The notes under the pieces: model-generated
Databases searched by the model: none
Told to the model about the DNA's origin: nothing
What the model saw: the letters and a program-made list of their open reading frames with translations, nothing else
Translations under genes and position numbers: made by a program
Shown here: positions 1 to 8,926 of the stretch, piece by piece
Position numbering within the stretch: position 1 is the first letter of the stretch
Layout: every line of letters begins with the position of its first letter
From: Roseibacterium beibuensis
GTDB taxonomy: Bacteria; Pseudomonadota; Alphaproteobacteria; Rhodobacterales; Rhodobacteraceae
Direction of reading: 5' to 3'
Assembly: GCF_039542305.1 (NCBI RefSeq)
Contig: NZ_BAABHW010000004.1
Coordinates: 289,400 to 353,399, forward strand
DNA: 64,000 nt

Positions 1-153
1 GCCTATCTTCAGCAGCGCGAGAACGAGTTGACCAACCAGCTTAGCCAGACCGAGGCAGAGTTGCGCGCGGCGATGGAGGGTCTGCGCGAAGCGCGGGCCG
101 AGACCGAGGAACTGCGCAGCTACATCGAGCAGATGAACCAGGGCGCGCAGTAG
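1..153 (+). CDS. C-terminal end of a coiled-coil protein (5' end outside window)
   Basis: An open frame enters the window in frame 1 and ends at a TAG at 151-153. The 50 visible residues are rich in Glu, Gln, Leu, Arg and Ala in a heptad-like pattern, as expected for an alpha-helical coiled coil, and end in NQGAQ. It converges on moaE with only 12 bp between the two stops. The fragment is too short to name. It could be the tail of a structural or Smc-like protein, but that is only inference. Confidence 0.6.
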   Translation, partial: AYLQQRENELTNQLSQTEAELRAAMEGLREARAETEELRSYIEQMNQGAQ

Positions 154-165
154 CGCCGCGCGCCC

Positions 166-618
166 CTACCAACGGCTGAGGGCGTCTTCGTCCTCGTCGC
201 GCGCGGCGACCCATTCCGCGCCTTGGGCGGTGATCTCTTTCTTCCAGAAGGGCGCGCGGGATTTCAGGTAGTCCATCAGGAACTCGGCGCCCTGAAAGGC
301 ATCCGCGCGATGGCGTGCAGCGGTTGCCACCATCATGATCGGCTCCCCCGGCCCCATCCGGCCATGGCGGTGCAGGATCATGGCATCCGACAGGTTGAAG
401 CGCTCGATCGCCTCGTCCCGGATCTCGGCCAGCGCCTTTTCGGTCATTCCGGGGTAGTGTTCGATCTCCATTGCATCCAGATCGCCCGTTGCGATGTCGC
501 GCGTGAGGCCCGAAAAACTGACCACGGCGCCCGCGTTCTTCTTCGCCATGGCGGCGGCGAAGGCGTTCAACTCGGCCCCCATGTCGAACGGGTCGGATTG
601 AACGCGCACGGTCTCCAT
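166..618 (-). CDS. moaE: Molybdopterin synthase catalytic subunit MoaE
   Basis: 150 aa, normal length for MoaE. MoaE is the large subunit of molybdopterin synthase, which transfers sulfur from thiocarboxylated MoaD to precursor Z (cPMP) in the cytoplasm. Family features seen are the GLTRD stretch near residue 38, the RHGRMGPGEP block around residue 85 and the C-terminal PFWKKE motif carrying the conserved lysines. The gene lies 5 bp downstream of moaD in the same operon. The molybdopterin cofactor made here would also serve the nitrate reductase encoded later in the window. Confidence 0.95.
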   Translation of the reverse strand: METVRVQSDPFDMGAELNAFAAAMAKKNAGAVVSFSGLTRDIATGDLDAMEIEHYPGMTEKALAEIRDEAIERFNLSDAMILHRHGRMGPGEPIMMVATAARHRADAFQGAEFLMDYLKSRAPFWKKEITAQGAEWVAARDEDEDALSRW

Positions 619-623
619 CTCAC

Positions 624-875
624 TCAGCCCCCGGTCATGGGCGGAAAGAACGCCACCTCGCGGGCATCGCCCAGGGGCGTGTCGAGTTCGACCAAGTCCT
701 GATCCAGCGCGGCCCGGATTGCGGCGGTGTCGGAAAAGGCAAAAGCATAAGCCTCGTCCCGTTGCCGCAACTCTTCGATCAGGTCCGCAACGGTTGCGGC
801 CTCGGTCTCGATGCTCTCATGCCCGGTGCCGATCCGCTCGCGCAGCCAGGCGAAATAGCGCAGATCCCGTTTCAT
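624..875 (-). CDS. moaD: Molybdopterin synthase sulfur-carrier subunit MoaD
   Basis: 83 aa with a ubiquitin-like composition and the obligatory C-terminal Gly-Gly (ending PPMTGG), which is adenylated and thiocarboxylated before sulfur donation to MoaE. The start ATG (873-875) overlaps the TGA of pgsA (872-874), indicating translational coupling. moaE follows after 5 bp. The order uvrC-pgsA-moaD-moaE is common in Rhodobacterales. Confidence 0.95.
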   Translation of the reverse strand: MKRDLRYFAWLRERIGTGHESIETEAATVADLIEELRQRDEAYAFAFSDTAAIRAALDQDLVELDTPLGDAREVAFFPPMTGG

Positions 876-1537
876 GGATTATCCCTCAGGTAAGGCAGCG
901 CCTTGCGGAAATAGTCGAACCCGGTGATCAGGGTCAGGGCCGCGGCCAGCCACAACAAGACGAGGCCACCGTAGGACACGGTCATCAGACCTTGATATTT
1001 CCATGTAAGGCCAACGGTATCCTCGATCTCGCCGGCAAGGATGCCGCTGACGATCTCTCCGTTCATGCCGAAGGTCTGCATCAGGAAGTAGTGGTCGAAC
1101 AGGCCCCAGGCGAACAGCAGCGCGATTGCCACCATCTGAACCATCGTCTTCCACTTGGCGAGCTTGGTCACCTTGAGCGTCCCCGCCGTATCGCCCAGGA
1201 ACTCGCGCAGGCCCGAGACGAAGACCTCGCGGAACAGGATCGCGGTGACAGGCACCAGCGTCCACGCCGTGATGCCGTGAAGGCCAAGAATGACCGCCAG
1301 CGCGATCACCACCATCGCCTTGTCCGCGATCGGGTCCAGCATGGCGCCGAATTTCGACACCTGGTTCCACGACCGCGCCATCCAGCCATCCACGTAGTCG
1401 GTCAACGACGCCACCACGAAAAGGATCAGAGCCACCCAATCCGCGGCAGGACGTGGCAGAAACAGAAAGATCAGCCCCACCATAGGCGCAGCGATCAGGC
1501 GGAACACGGTAAGGATGTTTGGCAAGGTCCAGTTCAT
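872..1537 (-). CDS. pgsA: CDP-diacylglycerol--glycerol-3-phosphate 3-phosphatidyltransferase
   Basis: 221 aa integral membrane CDP-alcohol phosphatidyltransferase. It makes phosphatidylglycerophosphate, the committed step to phosphatidylglycerol and cardiolipin. The family motif D-x2-DG-x2-AR-x8-G-x3-D-x3-D is complete (DYVDGWMAR, then GAMLDPIADK, around residues 47-75). Several hydrophobic segments are visible, beginning with NILTVFRLIAAPMVGLIFLF. It lies 18 bp downstream of uvrC and overlaps moaD. Confidence 0.95.
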   Translation of the reverse strand: MNWTLPNILTVFRLIAAPMVGLIFLFLPRPAADWVALILFVVASLTDYVDGWMARSWNQVSKFGAMLDPIADKAMVVIALAVILGLHGITAWTLVPVTAILFREVFVSGLREFLGDTAGTLKVTKLAKWKTMVQMVAIALLFAWGLFDHYFLMQTFGMNGEIVSGILAGEIEDTVGLTWKYQGLMTVSYGGLVLLWLAAALTLITGFDYFRKALPYLRDNP

Positions 1538-1555
1538 GGGCGAAGACTTATCCTG

Positions 1556-3424
1556 TCAGCCGCGCTCATGGAAGAAGGCGTAGATCGTCTCGGCCATCTG
1601 ATCGGAAATTCCTTCGACCGCCTTCAGGTCGGCGAGGTTTGCACGTGACACGGCCTTGGCGCTGCCGAAATGGTTCAAGAGCGCGCGTTTGCGGGTCGCG
1701 CCGACGCCGGGCACCTCGTCGAGCGGCGTGGCGGACACCGCCTTGGCGCGTTTCTGGCGATGGGCGCCGATGGCGAACCGGTGCGCCTCGTCCCGCATCC
1801 GCTGGATGAAGTAGAGAACCGGGTCGTTTCTTTTCAGCGCGAAGGCCGGCTTGCCGGGGCGGTAGAATTCCTCCTTGCCCTGGTCGCGGTCGATCCCCTT
1901 GGCGACCCCGATGAAGGGCACGTCGTCGATCCCGAGTTCTTCCATGATCTCGGCCACGGCGCTGACCTGACCCGCACCGCCGTCGATCAACAACAGATCC
2001 GGCCACGCTTCGGACTCCCGGTCGGGATCTTCCTTGAGAAGGCGTTGAAAGCGGCGGGTCAGAACCTCTTTCATCATGCCGAAATCGTCACCCGGCGTCA
2101 GGCTGTCACCGCGGATGTTGAACTTTCGGTACTGCGATTTCATGAACCCCTCGGGGCCGGCGACAATCATCGCACCGACGGCATGCGCCCCCTGGATGTG
2201 CGAGTTGTCATAGACCTCGATCCGCGACGGGCGCCCGTCGAGGTCGAACGCCTCGGTCAGACCGTCGAGCAGCTTGGCTTGCGCCTGCCCCTCGGCCAAG
2301 CGGCGGCCAAGGCTTTCGCGGGCATTGCGCAGGGCGCTATCGACCAGTTCAGCCTTCTCACCGCGTTGGGGCACCACGATCTCGACCTTGCGGCCACGTT
2401 TCTGCGACAGGGCATCGGCCATCAGGTCGGTATTCTCGACCGGGTGCGAGAGGATCACCTGACGCGGCGGTTCTTTCTGGTCGTAGAACTGGCCAAGGAA
2501 GGCCTCCAGCACCTCGGGCTCGTCGATATCGGGGCCCACGCGCGGATAGAAATCGCGGTTGCCCCAGTTCTGGTTGGCCCGGATGAAGAAGACCTGCACA
2601 CAGGCTTGCCCCCCCTCCATGTGCAGCGCGATCACGTCCGCCTCGGTCACGCCGCGCGGGTTGATGCCTTGCGCAGACTGAACAGCCGTCAACGCCCGGA
2701 TGCGGTCACGAAGCGCTGCAGCGCGCTCGAATTCCATGGCCGCCGAGGCCTCCTGCATCTGGGCTGCAAGACGCTCCTGCAAATCCTTCGAGTCGCCCTT
2801 GAGGAAACGTTCCGCATCGCGGACGGAGGCCGCGTAATCGGCTTCGGAAATATACCCGACACAGGGCGCCGAGCAGCGTTTGATCTGGTAAAGCAGGCAA
2901 GGTCGCGTGCGGCTTTCGAAACTGGCATCGGTGCAGTTGCGCAGCAGGAAAACCTTTTGCAGTTGGTTCAGCGTTCGGTTCACGGCCCCCGCACTTGCGA
3001 AAGGGCCGAAATAGCTGCCCTTCTGCTTCTTCGCGCCGCGATGCTTCTTGATCTGCGGATAGGGATGATCCTTGGCGACGAGAATATTCGGAAAGCTCTT
3101 GTCGTCCCGCAGCAGCACGTTGTAGCGCGGCTTGAGCTGCTTGATCAGGTTCTGTTCCAGCAGCAGCGCCTCGGTTTCCGTGCGTGTGGTCAGGAACATC
3201 ATCGAGGCGGTTTCGCGGATCATGCGCGCGATGCGCGGGCTATGACCGGCGGGCTTTGCGTAGTTCGAAACGCGCCGCTTGAGCGCCCGCGCCTTGCCGA
3301 CGTAAAGCACGCGCGATTGCGCATCGAGCATGCGATAGACACCCGGCGAATTGTCGAGCTTGCGCACGTAGGCCTGGATGACCTCGTGCCCGGTTTGCGG
3401 TTGGTTTTCGACCATTTCCGACAT
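1556..3424 (-). CDS. uvrC: UvrABC excinuclease subunit C
   Basis: 622 aa, full length. It makes both incisions in nucleotide excision repair. The N-terminal GIY-YIG nuclease domain is visible around residues 25-60 (SPGVYRMLD ... VLYVGKARALKRRVSNY). A UVR motif lies near residue 205-240, the RNase H-like domain around 395-520 contains YDNSHIQG and LLIDGGAGQVSA, and the C terminus carries tandem helix-hairpin-helix motifs (VPGVGATRKRALLNHFG). It is the first gene of the leftward operon into pgsA, moaD and moaE, so the promoter should lie in the AT-rich gap to its right. Confidence 0.97.
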   Translation of the reverse strand: MSEMVENQPQTGHEVIQAYVRKLDNSPGVYRMLDAQSRVLYVGKARALKRRVSNYAKPAGHSPRIARMIRETASMMFLTTRTETEALLLEQNLIKQLKPRYNVLLRDDKSFPNILVAKDHPYPQIKKHRGAKKQKGSYFGPFASAGAVNRTLNQLQKVFLLRNCTDASFESRTRPCLLYQIKRCSAPCVGYISEADYAASVRDAERFLKGDSKDLQERLAAQMQEASAAMEFERAAALRDRIRALTAVQSAQGINPRGVTEADVIALHMEGGQACVQVFFIRANQNWGNRDFYPRVGPDIDEPEVLEAFLGQFYDQKEPPRQVILSHPVENTDLMADALSQKRGRKVEIVVPQRGEKAELVDSALRNARESLGRRLAEGQAQAKLLDGLTEAFDLDGRPSRIEVYDNSHIQGAHAVGAMIVAGPEGFMKSQYRKFNIRGDSLTPGDDFGMMKEVLTRRFQRLLKEDPDRESEAWPDLLLIDGGAGQVSAVAEIMEELGIDDVPFIGVAKGIDRDQGKEEFYRPGKPAFALKRNDPVLYFIQRMRDEAHRFAIGAHRQKRAKAVSATPLDEVPGVGATRKRALLNHFGSAKAVSRANLADLKAVEGISDQMAETIYAFFHERG

Positions 3425-3723
3425 CGTTCAGGACCTAAGTCGATTCCTTTCCGGGCTGCACCGGTCTGAGGCCGGATGCAAGCCTTGGAATATCCCCCAA
3501 TCCTGTGGATAAGCTTCCGGATAAAACTTGGGGATAGAGAATTTTCCCTTATTTTTGGCCGACTTCTGCAGATTGCACAATTTTTGGGCGGCCAAATATG
3601 TCATTGTTTTAAAATGATATTTTTTCTCTCAGCCGCGCCAGTCTTGCATTTGTCACGCGGGCGTTACCCTAACGTCACATCGTCACTCACGGTGGAGAAG
3701 TTTGGTCGCGTCAACTGCAACGA
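3425..3723. other. AT-rich intergenic region upstream of uvrC
   Basis: A 299 bp gap between uvrC and the SDR gene, both on the minus strand. It is clearly more AT-rich than its surroundings (for example 3530-3630) and presumably holds the uvrC operon promoter. I see no convincing protein frame, RNA gene or strong hairpin. The short plus-strand frames across it have poor composition. Confidence 0.5.
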
Positions 3724-4500
3724 TCACTCCACCCCGAGCACGTCCGGGGTTTGCCAAGCCAGGTGTTGCCCCCCATCGACGCAGATCAACTGCCCCGTTA
3801 CGGCGCGCGCCGTCAGGAAATACCGCAGCGCCTCGCAGATGGCTTGAGGGTCCGCGCCGCGCTCCAGAACAGTGGCTGCGCGCTGGTTCGCGAAATGCTC
3901 GTCCGACTGCCGCGCGCCCTGCATCGTGGGCCCCGGCCCGATGGCGTTGACCCGGACATGGGGGGCCAGCGCCTGCGCCGCCGTACGGGTGAAGGCCCAG
4001 AGGCCCATCTTCGCAATCGTGTAGGTCATGAATTCCGGCGTCAGCTTGCGCACGCGCTGGTCGATCATGTTGATGACCAGCCCTTGTGCCTGTGGCTCGC
4101 CATTCTCGTCCGGCTGCGCGGGGGGCATCTGCGCGGCCAGCGCCTGCGTCAGAACGAAAGGCGCGCGCAGGTTGGATTCGAGGTGGCGATCCCAACTTTC
4201 ACGCGTCGCTGTTTCGATATTGTCGTAGTCGAAGATCGAGGCGTTATTGACCAAGATGGTAATGGGCTGCCCAAGCGCTTCGGATGCCTTTGGCAAGAGC
4301 GCTTGTACCGCGCCCTCGTCCAGCAGATCGGCCCCTACGGTCACGGCGTTGCGGCCCATCGTGCGGATCTCGGCCGCGGTTTCCTCGGCCGCGTCGGCAC
4401 TGGAATTGTAGTGAACCGCCACGTCATGGCCAGCCCGGGCCAGTTCCAGCGCCATTGCCTTGCCCAAACGCTTGCCCGCGCCCGTCACCAGTGCCGTCAT
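3724..4500 (-). CDS. Pteridine-reductase-type short-chain dehydrogenase (FolM/PTR1-like)
   Basis: 258 aa SDR. The start is placed at the ATG at 4500 (MTALVTGAGKRLG); a longer frame to 4959 exists, but its extra N terminus is not protein-like. The cofactor motif is TGAGKRLG (residues 6-13), the TGxxxRxG form typical of pteridine reductases. The usual catalytic Ser is replaced by Asp147 (MIDQRV), followed by Tyr160 and Lys164. This D-13-Y-4-K spacing is the one known for PTR1/FolM enzymes, which reduce dihydrobiopterin, dihydromonapterin or dihydrofolate. The exact substrate is inferred. It ends 223 bp before... the uvrC promoter region begins to its left, and it follows the Na/Ca exchanger gene by 17 bp. 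Confidence 0.8.
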   Translation of the reverse strand: MTALVTGAGKRLGKAMALELARAGHDVAVHYNSSADAAEETAAEIRTMGRNAVTVGADLLDEGAVQALLPKASEALGQPITILVNNASIFDYDNIETATRESWDRHLESNLRAPFVLTQALAAQMPPAQPDENGEPQAQGLVINMIDQRVRKLTPEFMTYTIAKMGLWAFTRTAAQALAPHVRVNAIGPGPTMQGARQSDEHFANQRAATVLERGADPQAICEALRYFLTARAVTGQLICVDGGQHLAWQTPDVLGVE

Positions 4501-4517
4501 GAAAGCCTCTTTTCCGC

Positions 4518-5492
4518 TCAAGTCAGGAGAACGAGGATATAGGTCACGTAAAGGGCAGAGAAACCCAGCCCGACCAAACGGCCCATTTGCAGCCCGAGGA
4601 ACACGAAGGGCGCAAGCACCAGCGAGGCGGCCAGCATTACCCACAGATCGAAACTCAGGAATTCCGGGTCGACCGGGATCGGCCCAACCAGCGCCGCCAC
4701 CCCGATGATGGCCAGCAAGTTGAACATGTTGGACCCGATGACATTGCCGAGCGCCACATCGGCATGTTTGCGGATCGCCGCCATGACCGTTGTCGCAAGC
4801 TCGGGCAAAGAGGTGCCAACGGCCACCAGCGTCAGACCGATTACCGTGTCGGATACGCCATAGGCCGAGGCGATGGCGATGGAGCTGTCCACCAGCAGAT
4901 CCGCCCCCAACGGCAAGCCGATCAGGCCCAGCAGGACGTACAGACCGATCTGCCACCACGGCATGTCTGGATCGGCCTCTTCCAGTTCCTCGATGCCTGC
5001 GATCTCGGCGGCCTCTTCGGCGCTGGCGCCATTCGCCTCGCGCCGATGCGCGCGGGCGGACCGCACCGCGTCAAGCAGGACAAGCGACAGAATGCCCAGC
5101 AGGATGATCGAATGCCACCACGTGATCGGGCCGGCAAAGGCAAGGCCGATGAAGATCAGCGTCGAGACGATCATCACCATATAGGTGCGCTGTGTGTCGC
5201 TCCCGGCGCGCAGGCCGGAGATCAACGCCGGGATGCCGAGAACCAGAAGAATGTTCGCGGTATTCGAGCCAACGACATTGCCAAGCGCCAGGCCCGGCAC
5301 GCCATTGAGGACAGATTTGATACTGATCAGCAGTTCCGGCGCGGATGTTCCGAAGGCCACGACCGTCAGGCTGACGATCAGGGCGGGGATGCCCAGGCGC
5401 AGGCTGAGATTGACGGCGCCCTTGACCAGCACATCCCCTGCAAGAAGCAGGATGACGAGGCCGAGCCCCGCCAGCGCGAACTCCATCCACAT
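4518..5492 (-). CDS. Calcium/sodium antiporter (CaCA family)
   Basis: 324 aa with about 10 hydrophobic segments in two homologous halves. Both alpha repeats are evident: VAFGTSAPELLISIKS with GNVVGSNTANILLVLG in the first half, and VAVGTSLPELATTV with GNVIGSNMFNLLAIIG in the second. These carry the conserved acidic ion ligands. An acidic cytoplasmic loop (EEAAEIAGIEELEEADPDMP) separates the halves. The start MWMEFALAG at 5492 is chosen because the upstream in-frame extension to 5624 is Arg/Ala/Cys-rich and not membrane-like. It lies 4 bp downstream of the zinc-ribbon gene. Confidence 0.93.
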   Translation of the reverse strand: MWMEFALAGLGLVILLLAGDVLVKGAVNLSLRLGIPALIVSLTVVAFGTSAPELLISIKSVLNGVPGLALGNVVGSNTANILLVLGIPALISGLRAGSDTQRTYMVMIVSTLIFIGLAFAGPITWWHSIILLGILSLVLLDAVRSARAHRREANGASAEEAAEIAGIEELEEADPDMPWWQIGLYVLLGLIGLPLGADLLVDSSIAIASAYGVSDTVIGLTLVAVGTSLPELATTVMAAIRKHADVALGNVIGSNMFNLLAIIGVAALVGPIPVDPEFLSFDLWVMLAASLVLAPFVFLGLQMGRLVGLGFSALYVTYILVLLT

Positions 5493-5496
5493 GCCG

Positions 5497-5676
5497 TCAG
5501 TCCCGCCTTTCCGTGCAGTGCGGGCAATCGCCGCCGCGCAGGTTGTATCGTCCGCATTCCGGGCAAAGGCGCGGTTTCGGCAGGCCCTTTCCGCGCTTGA
5601 GGCCCGGCAGGCGCAGGCGGCCAAACATGGCGAGCACGATCATGAAGATCAGGAACAGGGTGACGATCTTGACCAT
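5497..5676 (-). CDS. 59-residue membrane-anchored zinc-ribbon miniprotein
   Basis: 59 aa starting MVKIVTLFLIFMIVLAMFG, a single hydrophobic helix. A basic linker (RLRLPGLKRGKG) follows, then a C-terminal zinc ribbon CPECGRYNLRGGDCPHC with two CxxC pairs. Its start codon shares one base with the stop of the S49 peptidase gene upstream (TGATG), so it is translationally coupled to that gene. The protein is probably anchored in the inner membrane with the ribbon in the cytoplasm. Short proteins of this design occur in Rhodobacterales, but I know no assigned function. Confidence 0.8.
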   Translation of the reverse strand: MVKIVTLFLIFMIVLAMFGRLRLPGLKRGKGLPKPRLCPECGRYNLRGGDCPHCTERRD

Positions 5677-6476
5677 CAGGACAGCCCGTAGCGGGCCCAA
5701 AGCGCCTGCTCCTCAAGTCCTCGGCCGAAATCCTGCGCGATCTGCGCGCCGAAGCGCTGCCAAAGGCTGCGCTTGGGGCCGTAAACGGCAAAGCGCGTCT
5801 TGTCGCCATGCAGGTCCTTCATCTTAGGAACGAGATGCGCGATCCCGTCCGCAAGGCCCAATTCGACCGCCTTGGCACCGGTCCAGAACGCGCCGGTGAA
5901 CAAATCCTTGTCGCCGCTCAGGCGATCCCCCCGGCGCGATGCGACATGCGCCTTGAACGCGTCGTGGATGTCGGACTGAAGATCTTTCAGGCGGTCCACG
6001 TCCTCGGCGCGTTCGGGGCGGAAGGGGTCGAGGATCGACTTGTCTTCACCGGCGGTATGAACGCGGCGTTCGACACCGATTTTTTGCATCGCCTCGTGGA
6101 ACCCGAACCCGGCCGAGATCACCCCGATGGAGCCGAGGATCGAGCTGTGGTCGGCCCAGATGTGATCGGCCGCGCAGGCCAGCCAATAGCCGCCCGATGC
6201 CGCCACGTCCTCGACGAAGGCGTGAACCGGAACCTCCTTTTCCTCGGACAGCCGGCGAATGCGCGCGGCGATGAGCGAGGATTGAACCGGGCTGCCACCG
6301 GGCGAATTGATCGAAAGTGCCACGGCCGCCGGTTTGCCCTTGCGAAACGCCCGTTCGATCGCCGGGGCCAAAGCGGCATCGGACAGACCGCCCCGCGGGG
6401 AGGCCATGATCGCACCGTTCAGCCGGATCACGGCGACCACCGGATCGGATTTCACGAAAGGGATGAAGCGTTTCAT
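5676..6476 (-). CDS. S49 family serine peptidase (SppA/SohB-like)
   Basis: 266 aa, single-domain short form of the signal-peptide-peptidase family. The catalytic dyad appears to be Ser94 (VAASGGYWL) and Lys146 (AGEDKSILDP), with SINSPGGSP as the upstream oxyanion-type motif. The start is MKRFIPFVKSDPVVAVIRL at 6476, since the longer N terminus (MLPRNRHSTSHS) adds no recognisable signal. No obvious N-terminal transmembrane helix is seen, so it may be peripheral. It is coupled by a one-base stop/start overlap to the zinc-ribbon miniprotein. Confidence 0.9.
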   Translation of the reverse strand: MKRFIPFVKSDPVVAVIRLNGAIMASPRGGLSDAALAPAIERAFRKGKPAAVALSINSPGGSPVQSSLIAARIRRLSEEKEVPVHAFVEDVAASGGYWLACAADHIWADHSSILGSIGVISAGFGFHEAMQKIGVERRVHTAGEDKSILDPFRPERAEDVDRLKDLQSDIHDAFKAHVASRRGDRLSGDKDLFTGAFWTGAKAVELGLADGIAHLVPKMKDLHGDKTRFAVYGPKRSLWQRFGAQIAQDFGRGLEEQALWARYGLS

Positions 6477-6554
6477 GGAATGCGATGTAGAGTGCCGATT
6501 GCGCGGCAACAAGGCGCGGCCAGCGGATTTGCCCGGTCTTGTGGCCCCGCCTCC

Positions 6555-7358
6555 CTACTGTGCCGTCCAGCCGCCATCGATGGGAATGGCCGTGCCGGTG
6601 ACATTGTGCGCGATGGGTGCGCATAGCCAAAGCGCCAGCGCCCCGATCTCGGACGGGTCCGAGGTGCGCTGCGAGGGCTGCTTCTCGGCCAACAGGTCGG
6701 CGATACCCAGATCCCGATCACCGCCATGCAAACCCGCCCGCGCCTGGATCTGCGGTTCGATGATCGCGGTTTCCGTCCAGCCGGGGCAGATACAGTTGAC
6801 GGTCACGCCCCCTTTTTTCTTGTCGCCCGAGGCCGCGTATTCCAGCGCGGCCACCCGGCTTAACCCCACCAGCCCGAACTTGGCCGCCACGTAGGGCGAT
6901 TTGTCCTTCGACGCGACAAGGCCATGGACCGAGGCGATGTTGATGACGCGCCCATAGCCGCGTTCGGCCATGCGCGGCAGGGCCTTCTGCATGGTCGAGA
7001 AGGCAGAGGAGAGGTTGATCTGCAGGATCGTATCCCATGTCTCGCGCGGCATCTCGGCGATGGGGGCGGTATGCTGGATGCCCGCGTTGTTCACGAGGAT
7101 ATCCGCCCCACCCCAGGCGGCAACGGCGTCCATCAGCGCGTCGATGCGGTCAGGGTCGCGCAGATCGCCCGGGAAAAACTCGGCCTGCGGCGCGCCCTTG
7201 TCGCGCAGGTGATTGCAGACCTCTTCGATTTGCGCATCGCCTGCGATGCCATGCACCGCGATCCGCGCGCCCGCCTCGGCCAGCGCCTCGGCAATGGCAA
7301 GGCCGATCCCCTGGACAGAGCCGGTTACAAGGGCGGTTTTTCCAGACAGGTCGGTCAT
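6555..7358 (-). CDS. bdhA: 3-hydroxybutyrate dehydrogenase (SDR)
   Basis: 267 aa SDR. The glycine motif is TGSVQGIG (12-19) and the catalytic triad Ser143, Tyr156 and Lys160 (NIASVHG ... SPYVAAK). The SVHGLVAS and VNCICPGWT stretches and the overall length match D-3-hydroxybutyrate dehydrogenase, which oxidises 3-hydroxybutyrate from PHB breakdown to acetoacetate with NAD. The start at 7358 overlaps the stop of the upstream acyl-CoA ligase (ATGA), and its product acetoacetate could be activated by that ligase. A PHB-type substrate is inferred from family resemblance; other hydroxyacid substrates are possible. Confidence 0.8.
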   Translation of the reverse strand: MTDLSGKTALVTGSVQGIGLAIAEALAEAGARIAVHGIAGDAQIEEVCNHLRDKGAPQAEFFPGDLRDPDRIDALMDAVAAWGGADILVNNAGIQHTAPIAEMPRETWDTILQINLSSAFSTMQKALPRMAERGYGRVINIASVHGLVASKDKSPYVAAKFGLVGLSRVAALEYAASGDKKKGGVTVNCICPGWTETAIIEPQIQARAGLHGGDRDLGIADLLAEKQPSQRTSDPSEIGALALWLCAPIAHNVTGTAIPIDGGWTAQ

Positions 7359-8872
7359 GTCGCGTCCTCCTCCAGACGTTTGCGCAGCTCGGTCTTGAGG
7401 ACCTTGCCGTAATTGTTCTTGGGCAGTTCGGGCAAAGCGACATAGGCCTTTGGCCGTTTGAACCGCGCCATGTTGTCGAGGCAATGGGCATCGAGCGTGG
7501 CCTGATCGCATGTCGTGCCGGGAACCGTGACCACGAAGGCCACGACATCCTCGCCCCACTCTTCGGATGGGCGACCGACGACGGAAACCTCGTGCACCGA
7601 AGGATGGGTCAGAAGCACCTCCTCGACCTCGCGCGGGTAGATGTTGGTGCCGCCGGAAATGATGACGTCTTTCGATCGGTCGGCAAGCGTCAGGTAGCCG
7701 TCTTCGTCCAGCCGCCCCATGTCACCGGTCATGAGCCAGCCGTTGCGTAGCGTCTTTGCCGTCGCCTCGGGGTTTTGCCAGTATCCCGGCATCACCGGCG
7801 CACCCCGCACCATGATTTCGCCGATCTCGCCCGGTGGCAGGAAAGCCCCCGCTCCGTCGCCGATGGCGATCTCGACCCGCGACTGCGCCCGTCCAACCGA
7901 GGACAGGCGCGCGCGCCACCGGGGATGACTTCGGTCGGCGACGTCGGCCCGGGACAGCGCGCTGATCGCCATCGGGCATTCCCCCTGCCCGTAGATCTGC
8001 ACGAATCTCGGACCGAACCACTCGACCGCCTCCTCGATATCGGCGTTGTACATCGGGCCGCCGCCATAAACGATCGTTCGGATACCATCGCCGCGCAGGC
8101 CCAGCGCCTTGGCGGCATCGGTCAGACGACGCACCATGGTCGGCGCCATGAACATCGAGGTCGGACCATGCGCGGCGGACAGGGCAAGGACCTCGCCCGC
8201 GTCATACCCACCCGAGACCGGCACGATATGCCGCGCGCCCATGCGGACATGAATGGGGGCGTAGATCCCCGCGCCGTGACTCATCGGGGCGGCATAAAGC
8301 GCCGCGTCGTCGGATGTGACCGGGTCCACGTCGATGAGATAGCAAAGCGACGTTGCCGCCAGCATGCCGTGGGTGATCTGCACGCCCTTGGGCTTTCCAG
8401 TGGTGCCCGAGGTGTAGAACAGCCACGCCAGGTCCGTATCGTCACGCTCGACCAGCGGCGCTGCGGGTCCGCTGGTCATGGCGGCGAAATCCTCGCCGCC
8501 CACGTCGATCAGCCCGCGTTCGGTCTGGTCGGCAAGACCGGCACCCAAATCCTCGGTCACGAAACAAAGCTTTGCATCGCCATCGGACAGGATCCAGGCC
8601 GCTTCCTTGGGGTGAAGCTTGGCATTGATCGGCACGGCCGCGGCACCTGCCATCCAGATGCCGTAGAAACAGACGAGGTAGTCGGGACAGTTCTTGGCGA
8701 AGATGCCGACCCGGTCGCCGGGCAAGATGCCCTTTTCCAGCAAAGCCGCAGCCAGCGACGCCGCGCGGGCATGAAAGCCGGCGTAATCGGCCACGACCGT
8801 GTCGCCCAGCATCAAGGCGGGGGTCCCGCCAGCCACCTTGGCAATGCGTTCAAGCCAGATCGCGATGTTCAT
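7355..8872 (-). CDS. Class I adenylate-forming acyl-CoA ligase
   Basis: 505 aa AMP-binding enzyme. The P-loop motif is FYTSGTTGKPKG around residue 157. The A8 hinge and C-terminal region include TGDMGRLDEDGY, SGGTNIYPREVEE and the catalytic-lysine motif NNYGKVLKTELR. The ATG at 8872 (MNIAIWLERIA) is preferred over the upstream MRGRAYL. It activates a carboxylic acid to its CoA ester through an acyl-AMP. Coupling to bdhA suggests a ketone-body or short/medium-chain acid, but the substrate cannot be read from the sequence. Confidence 0.88.
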   Translation of the reverse strand: MNIAIWLERIAKVAGGTPALMLGDTVVADYAGFHARAASLAAALLEKGILPGDRVGIFAKNCPDYLVCFYGIWMAGAAAVPINAKLHPKEAAWILSDGDAKLCFVTEDLGAGLADQTERGLIDVGGEDFAAMTSGPAAPLVERDDTDLAWLFYTSGTTGKPKGVQITHGMLAATSLCYLIDVDPVTSDDAALYAAPMSHGAGIYAPIHVRMGARHIVPVSGGYDAGEVLALSAAHGPTSMFMAPTMVRRLTDAAKALGLRGDGIRTIVYGGGPMYNADIEEAVEWFGPRFVQIYGQGECPMAISALSRADVADRSHPRWRARLSSVGRAQSRVEIAIGDGAGAFLPPGEIGEIMVRGAPVMPGYWQNPEATAKTLRNGWLMTGDMGRLDEDGYLTLADRSKDVIISGGTNIYPREVEEVLLTHPSVHEVSVVGRPSEEWGEDVVAFVVTVPGTTCDQATLDAHCLDNMARFKRPKAYVALPELPKNNYGKVLKTELRKRLEEDAT

Positions 8873-8926
8873 CAGATATGCCCTCCCCCGCACAGATCAG
8901 CACGGGGCGCGCAGAGGGGCAAGATG

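Noticed and set aside
3476..3847. A plus-strand frame across the uvrC upstream gap
   Set aside because: It starts in AT-rich intergenic DNA and runs into the antisense of the SDR gene, with no homology to any family I know.
4501..4959. N-terminal extension of the pteridine-reductase-type SDR
   Set aside because: The extra 153 residues are the shadow of the Na/Ca exchanger gene; MTALVTGAGKRLG is the normal SDR N terminus.
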